From contig CAVUMX010000003.1 in NCBI GenBank assembly GCA_963742725.1, forward strand, positions 1,984,001 through 2,048,000: 64,000 nucleotides of DNA, given 5' to 3'. The translations under genes were made by a program, and so were the position numbers. The DNA comes from CAVVAL01 sp963742725. Lineage in GTDB: Bacteria; Actinomycetota; Actinomycetes; Mycobacteriales; Cryptosporangiaceae. Below the pieces are notes generated by a model. That model did not search any database. It saw nothing but the letters and a program-made list of their open reading frames with translations, and was not told the DNA's origin. This document shows positions 33,200 through 41,733 of the stretch, piece after piece; positions within the stretch are counted from its first letter, which is position 1, and each line of letters starts with the position of its first letter.

Positions 33200-34231
33200 T
33201 CACCTATCACCGCCACACACCTCGACGCAGCCCGCGAGTTCGCGTATCAGCGCAGGTCCCACGCCCGCGTCGACGCAGTTCCGGAGCAGTTCCGCCATCG
33301 TGTAACCCGGCGACGCGGCGAGCGCCCGCTCGACACAGATCCGGGCGAACGTGCCGTCGCCGCGCGCGTAGGCGTAGAACGCCAGCAGGGTCGCGGGCGG
33401 CGCCACGTGCGTCTCCGGGGCCGCGCGGACCAGGTCGAGCCACAGCGACTCCGCCTGGTCGGCGAACGGCCCGCCCATCCACCGCAGGCACGCGTCCCGC
33501 ACGGAGGCCACGCCGAGCGCCACGCAGAACTCGGCGGCCTGCTGATCGGTCAGCGGAGGGGCCGACTCGGTCCGGGCGGCCAGCACCGCCTCGACCCGCG
33601 TGATCACCGCGTCCCTGCCCGCGCGGCGCCGCGCGGCGTCGGCGGTCAGGGCCTGCCAGGTCACGTCGTCGGCGGCCCGGACCGAGGTCAGGGACGCGAC
33701 GAGGTCGCTGCGGTCGGCCTGCACCGCCCGCCCACCGGCGACCATCGCGGCGACGAAGGCACCCGGCGGCTCCGGCTCGACCTGCCGCCCGTCCGGCGGG
33801 CAGCACAGCGGATCCGCGCACACGTACGACCACCAGCGCCCCGATCGGACGCACAGCGCGTCCTGGAGGCCGATCCCGGCCCGCTCCAGCCGCGTCCGCA
33901 GCGCGCGGATCAGGCTCATCCGGGGCAGGCGGCCGTCCGGGGACCGCGTCTCCGTCACGATAACGACGACCGCGGCCCGGGAACCGGCGTTGCGGAGGTG
34001 GCCGGCGACCCGCTCGGCCAGCGCCTGCTCCGCCAGCACCTGCTCGGATCGCGGTACCGGAAGGTCCAGCCGCAGCGTCAGGCAGACGACGTGGTCGGCG
34101 TCGAGCCCGACGGCGACGACGCTCTCGCGGGGCGGGAATCCGAGCAGATAGGGCAGGGCGGCGACGAGTTCGGCCGGTGTGCCGAGGCTGGCGCGGTTCT
34201 CGTCCAGGGGCCGGGCGGGGAGGTTCGACAT
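33200..34231 (-). CDS. DUF4192 family protein
   Basis: A 343-residue protein starting LGTPAELVAALPYLLGFPPRESVV, the characteristic opening of DUF4192. The rest matches the family in length and block pattern (RMSLIRALRTRLERAGIGLQDAL, YRWWSYVCADPLCCPPDG-like). The function is unknown. ATG 34231 lacks a clear Shine-Dalgarno site; the frame is open to 34360. It is upstream of the lipoprotein gene on the same strand with a 54-bp gap. Confidence 0.88.
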   Translation of the reverse strand: MSNLPARPLDENRASLGTPAELVAALPYLLGFPPRESVVAVGLDADHVVCLTLRLDLPVPRSEQVLAEQALAERVAGHLRNAGSRAAVVVIVTETRSPDGRLPRMSLIRALRTRLERAGIGLQDALCVRSGRWWSYVCADPLCCPPDGRQVEPEPPGAFVAAMVAGGRAVQADRSDLVASLTSVRAADDVTWQALTADAARRRAGRDAVITRVEAVLAARTESAPPLTDQQAAEFCVALGVASVRDACLRWMGGPFADQAESLWLDLVRAAPETHVAPPATLLAFYAYARGDGTFARICVERALAASPGYTMAELLRNCVDAGVGPALIRELAGCVEVCGGDR

Positions 34232-34412
34232 GCACCGATCGTGGCCGGCGGACACCGCGCGGACGAGCGTCCGGAGGCGATCTGTGGACAGCGGTCGCCC
34301 TGTGGACGCCCGCCACGGCCCCCCGCCGGACCGTGCTACGGCCGCGGCGGGCTGGACCAACGGCTCCCGCCCACTACGTGGCGTGAGCGGACGGCCGCGG
34401 CATCACGGCCAC

Positions 34413-34847
34413 TCAGTCGAGGCAGAACTCGTTGCCCTCGACGTCCTGCATATTGAGGCAGGACTCATTGACGCCGTCGGCACGCAGCAGCTGCCCGCGT
34501 ACCGCGCCGAGCGGGACCAGTCGTGCGCATTCGGCCTCAAGCGCGGCGAGGCGCTCCTCACCTACGAGCCCGGTGCCGACCCGCACGTCGAGGTGCACCC
34601 GGTTCTTGACGACCTTGCCTTCGGGAACACGCTGGAAGAACAGCCGCGGGCCCACACCGGTGGGATCCATGCAGGCGAACGCCGCGCCCTGACGCTCAGG
34701 CGGCTGCGTGCGATCGAACTCGTCCCACGTGGCGAACCCCTCCGGGGGCCGCGGTACGACGTACCCCAGCACCTCGCACCAGAAACGGGCGACGCGCTCG
34801 GGCTCCGCGCAGTCGAAGGTGATCTGAACCTGTTTGACCGATGCCAT
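34413..34847 (-). CDS. VOC-superfamily (glyoxalase-like) protein
   Basis: A 144-residue protein with the paired beta-alpha-beta-beta modules of the VOC fold: VQITFDCAEPERVARFWCEVLGY and KNRVHLDVRV, ending LNMQDVEGNEFCLD. The His and Glu of the glyoxalase metal site are present in HLDVRV and EGNEFCLD. The substrate is unknown; the family includes dioxygenases and resistance proteins. It is monocistronic by spacing. Confidence 0.87.
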   Translation of the reverse strand: MASVKQVQITFDCAEPERVARFWCEVLGYVVPRPPEGFATWDEFDRTQPPERQGAAFACMDPTGVGPRLFFQRVPEGKVVKNRVHLDVRVGTGLVGEERLAALEAECARLVPLGAVRGQLLRADGVNESCLNMQDVEGNEFCLD

Positions 34848-34868
34848 CGGCCCACCATAGGGCCAGGG

Positions 34869-35501
34869 CTAGTGCAGGGTGCCGGCGCGCCAGCTCTGAG
34901 CCGCACGGGCCAGTGAATCCGCGCACGTCCGGTTCCGGCTGGCGCGCAGCAGTTCCTCCGCGCCTGCCTCGCCCTCTTCGGCGAGGTGTTCGCGCCCGGC
35001 GGCGACGACCCGGAAGAACGCGGCGCCGCGCTCCATGGCGACCGCGAGGTCACCGCCGTAGACGCCGGTGAGGACGCAGTCGGCGAGGCTCCCGACCGCG
35101 TCCGGGTCGGCGTCGTCGTGGACGCCGGCGACGACCTCGTCGACGGGTGCGAGGCCGCGTCCGGCCCGGTAGAGGCGGGCGACCTCGGCGCCGTTGCCCC
35201 GGCACCACGTGCGGAGCAGGTACAGGGTCCAGAGCGCGCCGGGCAGCGAGTCGGGGCTGGCGTCGCGCCACAGCTCGGCGAGGGTCTCCAGGCCGACTTC
35301 CTCGGCGAGGCGCACGATCCGGTCGGCAGAGGCGGAGCGGGCGTCGTCGGCCTCGGGAGCCCGGCCGGCGCCCACGACGACCGCGGCGGTGGCGTGGGCC
35401 AGCTCCATGCGGGCGTGCGGTTCGCCGCTGGCGGCACCGGCGGCGAGGCGCTCGATGTCGGCCGCCAGGACAGGGCGGGGCGCGCGTGTGTGATCTGTCA
35501 C
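34869..35501 (-). CDS. Hypothetical actinobacterial protein
   Basis: A 210-residue, mostly helical protein (LETLAELWRDASPDSLPGALWTLYLLRTWCRG, then RAGRGLAPVDEVVAGVHDDADPDAVGSLADCVLTGVYGGDLAVA). Homologues exist in other actinomycetes, but I know of no function; I do not endorse RNA-polymerase annotations sometimes attached to such sequences. GTG 35501 has GAGGTG upstream. The open frame to 35720 is not supported. Confidence 0.7.
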   Translation of the reverse strand: MTDHTRAPRPVLAADIERLAAGAASGEPHARMELAHATAAVVVGAGRAPEADDARSASADRIVRLAEEVGLETLAELWRDASPDSLPGALWTLYLLRTWCRGNGAEVARLYRAGRGLAPVDEVVAGVHDDADPDAVGSLADCVLTGVYGGDLAVAMERGAAFFRVVAAGREHLAEEGEAGAEELLRASRNRTCADSLARAAQSWRAGTLH

Positions 35502-35689
35502 GGAACACCTCGCTCGGGTCTGGGCCGCGCCCGCGCCTGCGGTCGTCTGCCTGAGGTCTCGGCCCCGGGTGACCAGGGGCGTCGGTGGTTGGACTCCAGG
35601 GTAGGCACAGTACGCACGTTCCGCCGGTCTTTGCCCCCAACCGCCCATGCGCGCACGGAATATCGCCCACCGAGGTACGGTTGTGCACA

Positions 35690-35815
35690 GCGCCGGCTCG
35701 ATCCAGGCCCCCGGTCCCAACTAAGTCGCCGCGAGCGACCTTCCGCCGAGAGGCGACCCGGCGGGTCGGCGTCACAAGGGCCGCTCCCCCGTTCTTCGGT
35801 GGAGCGGCCCTTGTC
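35690..35815 (+). ncRNA. Candidate small RNA ending in a strong terminator hairpin
   Basis: Upstream of the channel gene, successive stems (GTCGC/GCGAC near 35732-35747, GCCGA/TCGGC near 35754-35770) precede a perfect 14-bp stem ACAAGGGCCGCTCC/GGAGCGGCCCTTGT. This layout suits an independent small RNA or a long 5' leader of the channel mRNA. It does not match tRNA, tmRNA, SRP RNA or a riboswitch class I recognise. The ends are approximate. Confidence 0.35.
35774..35814 (+). terminator. Strong terminator-like hairpin
   Basis: ACAAGGGCCGCTCC (35774-35787) pairs perfectly with GGAGCGGCCCTTGT (35801-35814). There is only a weak T-run after it. It lies 56 bp before the channel gene and has no gene upstream on the plus strand, which argues for attenuation or a small RNA. 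Confidence 0.65.
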
Positions 35816-35870
35816 GTGTCCTGACTGTGTCGCGCGGGTGCCCGGTGCGGCACCTCGCTACGGTGTGTCC

Positions 35871-36920
35871 GTGGCTCAACAGGAGACGGCACTGACGCCG
35901 GCGATGGTGCACCTGCCCCGCAGGTACGCTGGGCCGCTGCGCGCGCTGGGGTTGCGGATGGGCGTCGCGCTGGCGCTCGTGCTCTCGATCGTCGCCGTGG
36001 TCTACGTCGACCGGGACGGCTACCGGGACGTCAACGAGGACGGGCTCAGCCTGATCGACGCGTTCTACTACTCGGTCGTGACGCTCTCCACCACCGGCTA
36101 CGGCGACATCACGCCGCAGTCGCCGACGGCCCGGTTCGTCAACGTCGTGATCATCACGCCCGCCCGGGTGCTGTTCCTGATCATCCTGGTCGGCACCACC
36201 CTGGAAGTACTCACCGAGCAGTACCGGAACAACATCCGCCTGACGCGGTGGAGGAAGCGCGTGAAGGACCACATCGTCGTCGTCGGCTACGGCACCAAGG
36301 GGCGCAGCGCCGTGAGCGCGCTGCTGGAGAGCGGCTTCACCAAGGAACAACTTCTCGTCGTCGAGCGCGACCCGGCCGCGATCAGGCAGGCCATCGCGGC
36401 CGGCCTCGCGGTGGTCGAGGGCTCGGCGACCCGCTCCGGGATCCTCGTCGACGCGCACGTGAGCCGCGCCAAGGCGGTGATCGTGGCGGCCAACACCGAC
36501 GAGGCCGCCGTCCTGATCACCCTCACCGCGCGGCAGCTCACCAAGGGCAAGGTCCGCATCGTGACGGCCGCCCGCGAGGCCGAGAACGCGCCCCTGCTCA
36601 AGCAGAGCGGCGCCCACCAGGTGATCGTGTCCTCCGCCACGGCGGGCCGGCTGCTCGGCATGTCGACGTCCGCGCCGCCGATCATCGACGTCGTCGAGGA
36701 CCTGCTCACGCCGGGTGAGGGCATGGCGCTGGCCGTCCGGTCGGCGACGCGCGGCGAGCTGGGCAAGAGCCCGCGCTCGCTCGACGACGTGGTGATCGCG
36801 CTCGTCAGGCGCGGTCGCGTGGTCCAGCTCGGCGAACCCGACACCGACAAGCTCGAGGTCGGCGACATGGTCGTGTACGTCCGCGACGACCGGCCGACCC
36901 CCACGACGTTGCCCTCGTGA
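35871..36920 (+). CDS. Potassium channel with TrkA-N/RCK domain
   Basis: A 349-residue channel subunit. One transmembrane helix, a pore loop with the selectivity filter TTGYGD near residue 81, and a second helix are followed by an RCK domain (IVVVGYGTKGRSAVSALLESG) and a TrkA-C-like domain. It should form a tetrameric K+ channel gated by the cytosolic RCK ring. GTG 35871 is used; GTG 35865 in frame is equally possible, and no Shine-Dalgarno site stands out. It overlaps the RecQ gene by GTGA, so the two are translated together. A strong hairpin lies just upstream. Confidence 0.88.
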   Translation: MAQQETALTPAMVHLPRRYAGPLRALGLRMGVALALVLSIVAVVYVDRDGYRDVNEDGLSLIDAFYYSVVTLSTTGYGDITPQSPTARFVNVVIITPARVLFLIILVGTTLEVLTEQYRNNIRLTRWRKRVKDHIVVVGYGTKGRSAVSALLESGFTKEQLLVVERDPAAIRQAIAAGLAVVEGSATRSGILVDAHVSRAKAVIVAANTDEAAVLITLTARQLTKGKVRIVTAAREAENAPLLKQSGAHQVIVSSATAGRLLGMSTSAPPIIDVVEDLLTPGEGMALAVRSATRGELGKSPRSLDDVVIALVRRGRVVQLGEPDTDKLEVGDMVVYVRDDRPTPTTLPS

Positions 36921-38995
36921 CGGACGCTCTGCGGGAGCACGCCGAAGAGGTCCTGCGGGCCCTCGCGGGCGAGAACGCACGGCTGCGGGACGACCAGTGG
37001 CGGGCGATCGCGGCGCTGGTCCGCGACCAGTCCCGGGTGCTCGTCGTGCAACGCACCGGGTGGGGCAAGTCGGCGGTCTACTTCGTCGCCACGGCGCTGC
37101 TGCGCGCCGCCGGGGCGGGGCCCACCGTCATCGTCTCGCCGCTGCTCGCGTTGATGCGCAACCAGATCGCCGCCGCCGAGCGCGCCGGCATCCACGCCGC
37201 CACGATCAACTCGACGAACGCGGAGCAGTGGGCGGACGTCCGGGCCGATGTGGAGCGCGGGGCGGTCGACGTGCTGCTGGTCAGCCCGGAACGGCTCAAC
37301 AACCCCGACTTCCGGGACACCGTCCTGCCCGAACTGGCCGCCACGAGCGGGCTGCTGGTGATCGACGAAGCGCACTGCATCTCCGACTGGGGCCACGACT
37401 TCCGCCCGGACTACCGTCGCCTCCGCCAGCTGATCGGCGAGCTGCCGACGGGCGTGCCGGTGCTGGCCACGACCGCCACGGCGAACGCCCGGGTCGTCAC
37501 CGACGTGGCGAGCCAGCTCGGCGCCGACGATCCGCTGGTGCTGCGCGGTCCGCTCGACCGGGAGAGCCTGCGCCTGGGCGTCGTGACGCTGCCCACCCAC
37601 GCCGAGCGGCTCGGCTGGCTGACCGAGCACCTGGCCGAGATGCCCGGGTCGGGGATCATCTACACGCTGACCGTGGCCGCGGCCGGCGAGGTGGCCGACC
37701 ACCTGCGCGGGCACGGCTACGAGGTCGCCGCGTACTCCGGCCAGACGGACACCGCCGAACGGCTCGCCGCCGAGGAGGCGCTGCTCCAGAACAAGGTGAA
37801 GGCGCTGGTCGCCACGTCCGCGCTGGGCATGGGTTTCGACAAGCCGGACCTCGGTTTCGTCGTGCACCTCGGCGCGCCGCAGTCGCCGGTGGCGTACTAC
37901 CAGCAGATCGGCCGTGCGGGCCGTGGCGTGGAGCGCGCCGACGTCCTCCTCCTGCCCGGGCGCGAGGACGCCGACATCTGGCGGTACTTCGCGTCGCTGG
38001 CGTTCCCGGGCGAGCACCAGGTCCGGGCCGTGCTGGCGGCGCTGGCGGACAGCGACCGTCCGCTCTCGACGGCCGCGCTGGAGCCGCGCGTCGACCTGCG
38101 GCGCGCCCGCCTGGAGATGATGCTCAAGGTCCTCGACGTGGACGGCGCGGTGAAGCGCGTCCGCGGCGGCTGGACGGCGACCGGCACGCCGTGGCACTAC
38201 GACGCCGACCGTTACGCCCGGGTCGCCGCCGTCCGCACGGCCGAGCAGGACGCCATGCGCACGTACATCACCACCACCGCCTGCCGCATGGAGTTCCTCC
38301 GCCGCCAGCTCGACGACCCGGACGCCGCCCCGTGCGGGCGCTGCGACACCTGCGGCGAGGCGCGCTACACCGCCACCGTCTCGGCGGAAGCGGTCGGCGC
38401 GGCCCGGCAGCGGCTCGACCAGCCCGGCGTCGTCGTCGATCCCCGCGCGCTGTGGCCCACGGCGATGGCCACGCTCGGCGTGCCCCTCACAGGCAAGATC
38501 CCCAAGACAGAGCAAGCTTCCTCCGGACGGGCGCTCGCCCGGCTCTCGGACATCGGCTGGGGGTCCCGGCTGCGGCCGCTCTTCACGGCACCGGACGGGC
38601 CGGTCACCGACGACGTGCTCGGCGGGGTCGTCACCGTCCTGTCGTCGTGGGGCTGGGAACGCCGTCCGGACGCGGTCGTGGCGATCGGCTCCCGCACCCG
38701 GCCGCAGCTGGTGACGTCGCTGGCCGAGGGCATCGCCCGGATCGGCCGGCTCCCCTATCTCGGCGCGCTGGAGCCGGTCCGTCCCGGCGAGCCCGCGCGG
38801 TCGAACAGCGCGCAGCGGCTGGCCGCCGTCCACGACGCGTTCGTGCTGCCCGCCGGTCTCACCGTGGACGACCGCGTCGTCCTGCTGGTGGACGACCGCG
38901 CCGACACGCGGTGGACCCTCACCGTGGCCGCCCGGCTCCTGCGCCAGGCCGGCGCCGGCGCGGTACTGCCGTTCGTCCTGGCGCTGGAGGCGTGA
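36917..38995 (+). CDS. RecQ-family ATP-dependent DNA helicase
   Basis: A 692-residue superfamily 2 helicase. Walker A reads RTGWGKS at 46-52, Walker B/motif II is DEAHCISDWGHDFRPDYRRL, motif VI is QQIGRAGRG, and a Cys cluster (PCGRCDTCGEA) marks the RecQ zinc-binding domain. RecQ unwinds forks and recombination intermediates. GTG 36917 overlaps the stop of the channel gene; its own 3' end overlaps the oxidoreductase start by TGATG. The C-terminal part beyond the zinc domain is an actinobacterial extension. The Walker A Trp in place of a small residue (usual GTGxGKS) is noteworthy. Confidence 0.9.
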   Translation: MTDALREHAEEVLRALAGENARLRDDQWRAIAALVRDQSRVLVVQRTGWGKSAVYFVATALLRAAGAGPTVIVSPLLALMRNQIAAAERAGIHAATINSTNAEQWADVRADVERGAVDVLLVSPERLNNPDFRDTVLPELAATSGLLVIDEAHCISDWGHDFRPDYRRLRQLIGELPTGVPVLATTATANARVVTDVASQLGADDPLVLRGPLDRESLRLGVVTLPTHAERLGWLTEHLAEMPGSGIIYTLTVAAAGEVADHLRGHGYEVAAYSGQTDTAERLAAEEALLQNKVKALVATSALGMGFDKPDLGFVVHLGAPQSPVAYYQQIGRAGRGVERADVLLLPGREDADIWRYFASLAFPGEHQVRAVLAALADSDRPLSTAALEPRVDLRRARLEMMLKVLDVDGAVKRVRGGWTATGTPWHYDADRYARVAAVRTAEQDAMRTYITTTACRMEFLRRQLDDPDAAPCGRCDTCGEARYTATVSAEAVGAARQRLDQPGVVVDPRALWPTAMATLGVPLTGKIPKTEQASSGRALARLSDIGWGSRLRPLFTAPDGPVTDDVLGGVVTVLSSWGWERRPDAVVAIGSRTRPQLVTSLAEGIARIGRLPYLGALEPVRPGEPARSNSAQRLAAVHDAFVLPAGLTVDDRVVLLVDDRADTRWTLTVAARLLRQAGAGAVLPFVLALEA

Positions 38996-39825
38996 TGAAG
39001 TACGCGGTCGGCCTGCCCAACGTCGGGACGTTCGGCGACCCCCGGTTACTCGTCGATCTGGCGGTCGGCGCCGAAGCGGCCGGGTGGGACGCGGTCTTCG
39101 TCTGGGACCACCTGCTCTACCGCGAACCGGGCTGGCCCGTCGCCAACCCCACGGCCGTCGTCGCCGCCATCGCCGCGCGCACCGAGCGGATCCGGCTCGG
39201 CGTGATGGTCAACGCGGTCGCCCGGCGGCACCCGGGGCAGCTCGCCGCCGAGTCCGCGACGATCGACGCGCTCTCGGGCGGTCGGCTCGTGTTCGGCGCC
39301 GCCCTGGGCTCCTACACCGACGAGTGGACCCGGTTCGGCGACGACGCCGACCCCCGCCTGCGCGCCGACCGGCTGGACGAAGGGCTCGCCGCCATCACCG
39401 CCCTGTGGTCCGGCGAAACGACGACGTTCGACGGGGACCACGTGCACGTGGACGCCGTCCGGATGCCGCTCACGCCCGTCCAGCGGCCGCGCGTACCGGT
39501 GTGGTGCGGAGGGTCGTGGCCGGCGAAGCGCCCGTTCCGCCGCGCGGCCCGCTGGGACGGCGTCATGCCCACGCACCGCGAGTACGGCCTCGGCAAGACC
39601 ATGCCGCCGTCCGAGCTCGCGGCCATCGTCACGTACGTCCACGAGCACCGCGACCCTGCCGCCGGCCCGATCGACGTGGTACTGGAGGGCAGCACGGAGG
39701 CGGGCGCCGCCGTGCCGGACGGGTACGCCGAAGCCGGCCTGACCTGGTGGATCGAGGCGTTCGGCTGGTGGCGCGGCGATCCGGACAGCACGCGTGCCCG
39801 GATCGCCGCCGGCCCACCCGCCTAG
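38995..39825 (+). CDS. LLM-class flavin-dependent oxidoreductase
   Basis: A 276-residue luciferase-like monooxygenase: MKYAVGLPNVGTFGDPRLLVDLAVGAEAAG, VWDHLLYREPGWPVANPTAVVAAIAA and IRLGVMVNAVARRHPGQLAAES, ending with a typical GGSWPAKRPFRRAARWDG. Members use FMN or F420 to oxidise organic substrates. Its ATG is within the RecQ stop codon, so it is the third gene of a coupled set with channel and helicase. Functional linkage among the three is not obvious. Confidence 0.88.
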   Translation: MKYAVGLPNVGTFGDPRLLVDLAVGAEAAGWDAVFVWDHLLYREPGWPVANPTAVVAAIAARTERIRLGVMVNAVARRHPGQLAAESATIDALSGGRLVFGAALGSYTDEWTRFGDDADPRLRADRLDEGLAAITALWSGETTTFDGDHVHVDAVRMPLTPVQRPRVPVWCGGSWPAKRPFRRAARWDGVMPTHREYGLGKTMPPSELAAIVTYVHEHRDPAAGPIDVVLEGSTEAGAAVPDGYAEAGLTWWIEAFGWWRGDPDSTRARIAAGPPA

Positions 39826-39922
39826 CCCTGCCCTTCCCCGCGCCCCCGCCGCTCGCCGCTCGCCGCGCTCGGGCCTACCCCACCCCGCCCCGCGCCCCGC
39901 CCCGCCCCGCCGCTCGCCGCGC

Positions 39923-40645
39923 TCAGGGGCAGCGGGTGAGCATGTCGCGCAGCGCGGCGACGTCCGCTTCGGTCAGCGGCAGGCCGTACTTCACCACGGG
40001 CCGCACGTAGGCCACCGCGTACGCGCACTGGTACGGGCCGCGCGGCCGCCACGCGCTCGGCCCCAGGTCGCTCTTGGACCGGTTCGAACTGGCGTCCGCC
40101 GCCTGGAGGTTGTCGGGGTCGTTCGCGAAGTTCAGCCGCCGCTGCGCCGGCCACGACTTCGCCCCGGACGACCAGGCGCGGGCGAGCGGCACGATGTGGT
40201 CGATGTCGAGCCGGCGCGGCACCGTGACCGTCGCGCCCGTGTACGGCGAGATCCAGGTGCCGCCGGTGACCTTGCACTCGCGGGTGCCGGCCTTGACGCG
40301 GACGGTGCCCGGCCTCGCGTCCCGCCGCAGGATGTCGTTGCGGGTGTCGCAGCCGTTGCGAGCGCTGGCGATGCCGACGCCCGCGTCGCTCCACGCGTCC
40401 CCGAACTTGTCTCGGTCGTACGACGGATCCTTGCCCGGCACCGTCCGCACCGGAATCTTCGACAGATCGGCGCGGGCCTTCGCCACCGCCTGCGGGTCGA
40501 CGACCTGCGCGCCGCCGCCGGTGCCGGCCGACGCGCTCGGCGGCGGTGAACTCGCGATGGGCAGTCCGGTGGCGTCACAGCTGGTCAGGGCGGTTACCGC
40601 TACGAGGGCAATGTATACAGTGGAGCGTCGTGCGGCGCGGATCAC
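39923..40645 (-). CDS. Secreted HNH endonuclease (DUF1524/GmrSD C-terminal type)
   Basis: A 240-residue protein with a lipoprotein-like N-terminus (VYIALVAVTALTSC), a short linker, and an HNH domain with DIDHIVPLARAWSSGA and FANDPDNLQAADASSNRSKSD. The DIDHIVP motif and NDPDNL residues are the metal-binding core. Actinobacterial homologues are exported nucleases of unclear role, perhaps nutrient DNA use. GTG 40645 has GAGG six bases upstream. An 8-bp palindrome lies upstream (40688-40710). It is co-oriented with the PQQ operon but has its own leader. Confidence 0.87.
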   Translation of the reverse strand: MIRAARRSTVYIALVAVTALTSCDATGLPIASSPPPSASAGTGGGAQVVDPQAVAKARADLSKIPVRTVPGKDPSYDRDKFGDAWSDAGVGIASARNGCDTRNDILRRDARPGTVRVKAGTRECKVTGGTWISPYTGATVTVPRRLDIDHIVPLARAWSSGAKSWPAQRRLNFANDPDNLQAADASSNRSKSDLGPSAWRPRGPYQCAYAVAYVRPVVKYGLPLTEADVAALRDMLTRCP

Positions 40646-40687
40646 GCAGGTCCTCTCGATCGTCGGATGCGGCCCCCGACAATACGA

Positions 40688-40710
40688 GATCCGTTTCCCC
40701 ACAACGGATC
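40688..40710. promoter_or_regulatory. Palindromic candidate operator upstream of the HNH gene
   Basis: GATCCGTT-N7-AACGGATC is a perfect 8-bp inverted repeat 43 bp before the HNH start codon, in an A+T-richer patch that also holds a TATTGT hexamer on the minus strand near 40677-40682. Confidence 0.55.
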
Positions 40711-40833
40711 CGGCCAAACCAACGTTCCGCCTGACGGCCACCGCGCGTGGCCGCGCGCCCCTCACACGGGCCGCCGCGCACCCGCTGACCGCCCGCCGCC
40801 CGCCGCTGGCCGGCCGCCGCCGGGCCGGCCGGG

Positions 40834-41733
40834 TCAGAGGTCGAGCAGGGTTCCGTCGTCGGGGATCTCGACGCCGGCGGCCTCGACGGCGATCCGCTCG
40901 GGCGAGTCGGCGTGCTGCGCCGGGTTGGTGTTGTTCAGGTGCGTGTAGAGCCGGCGGACACCGGGATGCCGGCCCAGCGCGGCGAGGCTGCCGCCGTCCC
41001 CGGCGATCGGCAGGTGCCCCATGAGCGCCTGGCCGGTGAGTTCCGGCGGCCGACCGGTGGCATCGGTCATCTCGGCGGGGCTGTAGAACGTGCCGTCCAC
41101 GATCACGCAGTCGACGCTGGACACGAGCGCGTCGAAGCCGTCCGGCCAGCTCGCCAGGCACGGCGCGTACAGCAGGGAACCGCCGGTCGCGGCGTCGGCG
41201 ATCCGGTACGCCACTACCCACGGACCGGGCGCGTCGATGCCCGTCGCGTAGCGGGGCCGCTTGACGCTGATGGGGACGGCCGTCACGGTGAGGCCGTCCA
41301 GTGTGAACGGTTCGTCCGGGACGACCTCGTTCCAGGCCCAGCTCCCGTACGGATCGAGCACGCCCTTGATCGGGAAACCCGTCGCCAACCCGGCCAGCGG
41401 CGCGGCCGGTGCCCACACGCTCAGGCCGCTCCCCTCGCGCAGCATGACGAGTCCCAGGACGTGGTCGAGCTCGGCCGTGGTGAGCAGCGCACCGCGCAGC
41501 GGCGTGTCCCGGCGCCCCGGACCCGGCGCGAGTTCGGGAGTGGCCAGCAGTTGCGCGCGGATGTCCGGCGACGCGTTCACCAGGTACCAGCTCTCGCCGG
41601 TGGCGCTGACCGCGAGACAGTCCTGGGTGCGGCGTGGCGTGGCACCGGACCTGGTCGCCACGCACGCGTCACACGCGCAGTTCCACTGTGGAGCGCCGCC
41701 GCCGGCGGCCGTGCCGAGGATCCGTACCTTCAC
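40834..41733 (-). CDS. pqqB: PQQ biosynthesis protein PqqB
   Basis: A 299-residue metallo-beta-lactamase-fold protein starting MKVRILGTAAGGGAPQWNCACDAC, with ATPRRTQDCLAVSA and DHVLGLVMLREG typical of PqqB. In PQQ synthesis it is thought to hydroxylate a Tyr of the PqqA-derived diamino acid. Its ATG overlaps the pqqE stop codon by 4 bp. It is the last gene of the operon; pqqA and pqqC are at the other end. A non-canonical order, A-C-D-E-B, is clear. Confidence 0.95.
   Translation of the reverse strand: MKVRILGTAAGGGAPQWNCACDACVATRSGATPRRTQDCLAVSATGESWYLVNASPDIRAQLLATPELAPGPGRRDTPLRGALLTTAELDHVLGLVMLREGSGLSVWAPAAPLAGLATGFPIKGVLDPYGSWAWNEVVPDEPFTLDGLTVTAVPISVKRPRYATGIDAPGPWVVAYRIADAATGGSLLYAPCLASWPDGFDALVSSVDCVIVDGTFYSPAEMTDATGRPPELTGQALMGHLPIAGDGGSLAALGRHPGVRRLYTHLNNTNPAQHADSPERIAVEAAGVEIPDDGTLLDL

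Larger units (their letters stand above)
35502..35870. other. Non-coding divergent gap
   Basis: This 369-bp region separates the hypothetical gene (minus) from the potassium-channel gene (plus). It has several short inverted repeats and a strong hairpin at 35774-35814, listed separately. No supported ORF is present. Confidence 0.7.

Noticed and set aside
35640..35815. c-di-AMP riboswitch before the potassium channel
   Set aside because: The conserved sequence blocks of the ydaO motif are not present.
36287..38833. 848-codon minus-strand frame across channel and RecQ genes
   Set aside because: It has no recognisable domain and lies antisense to the RecQ motifs.
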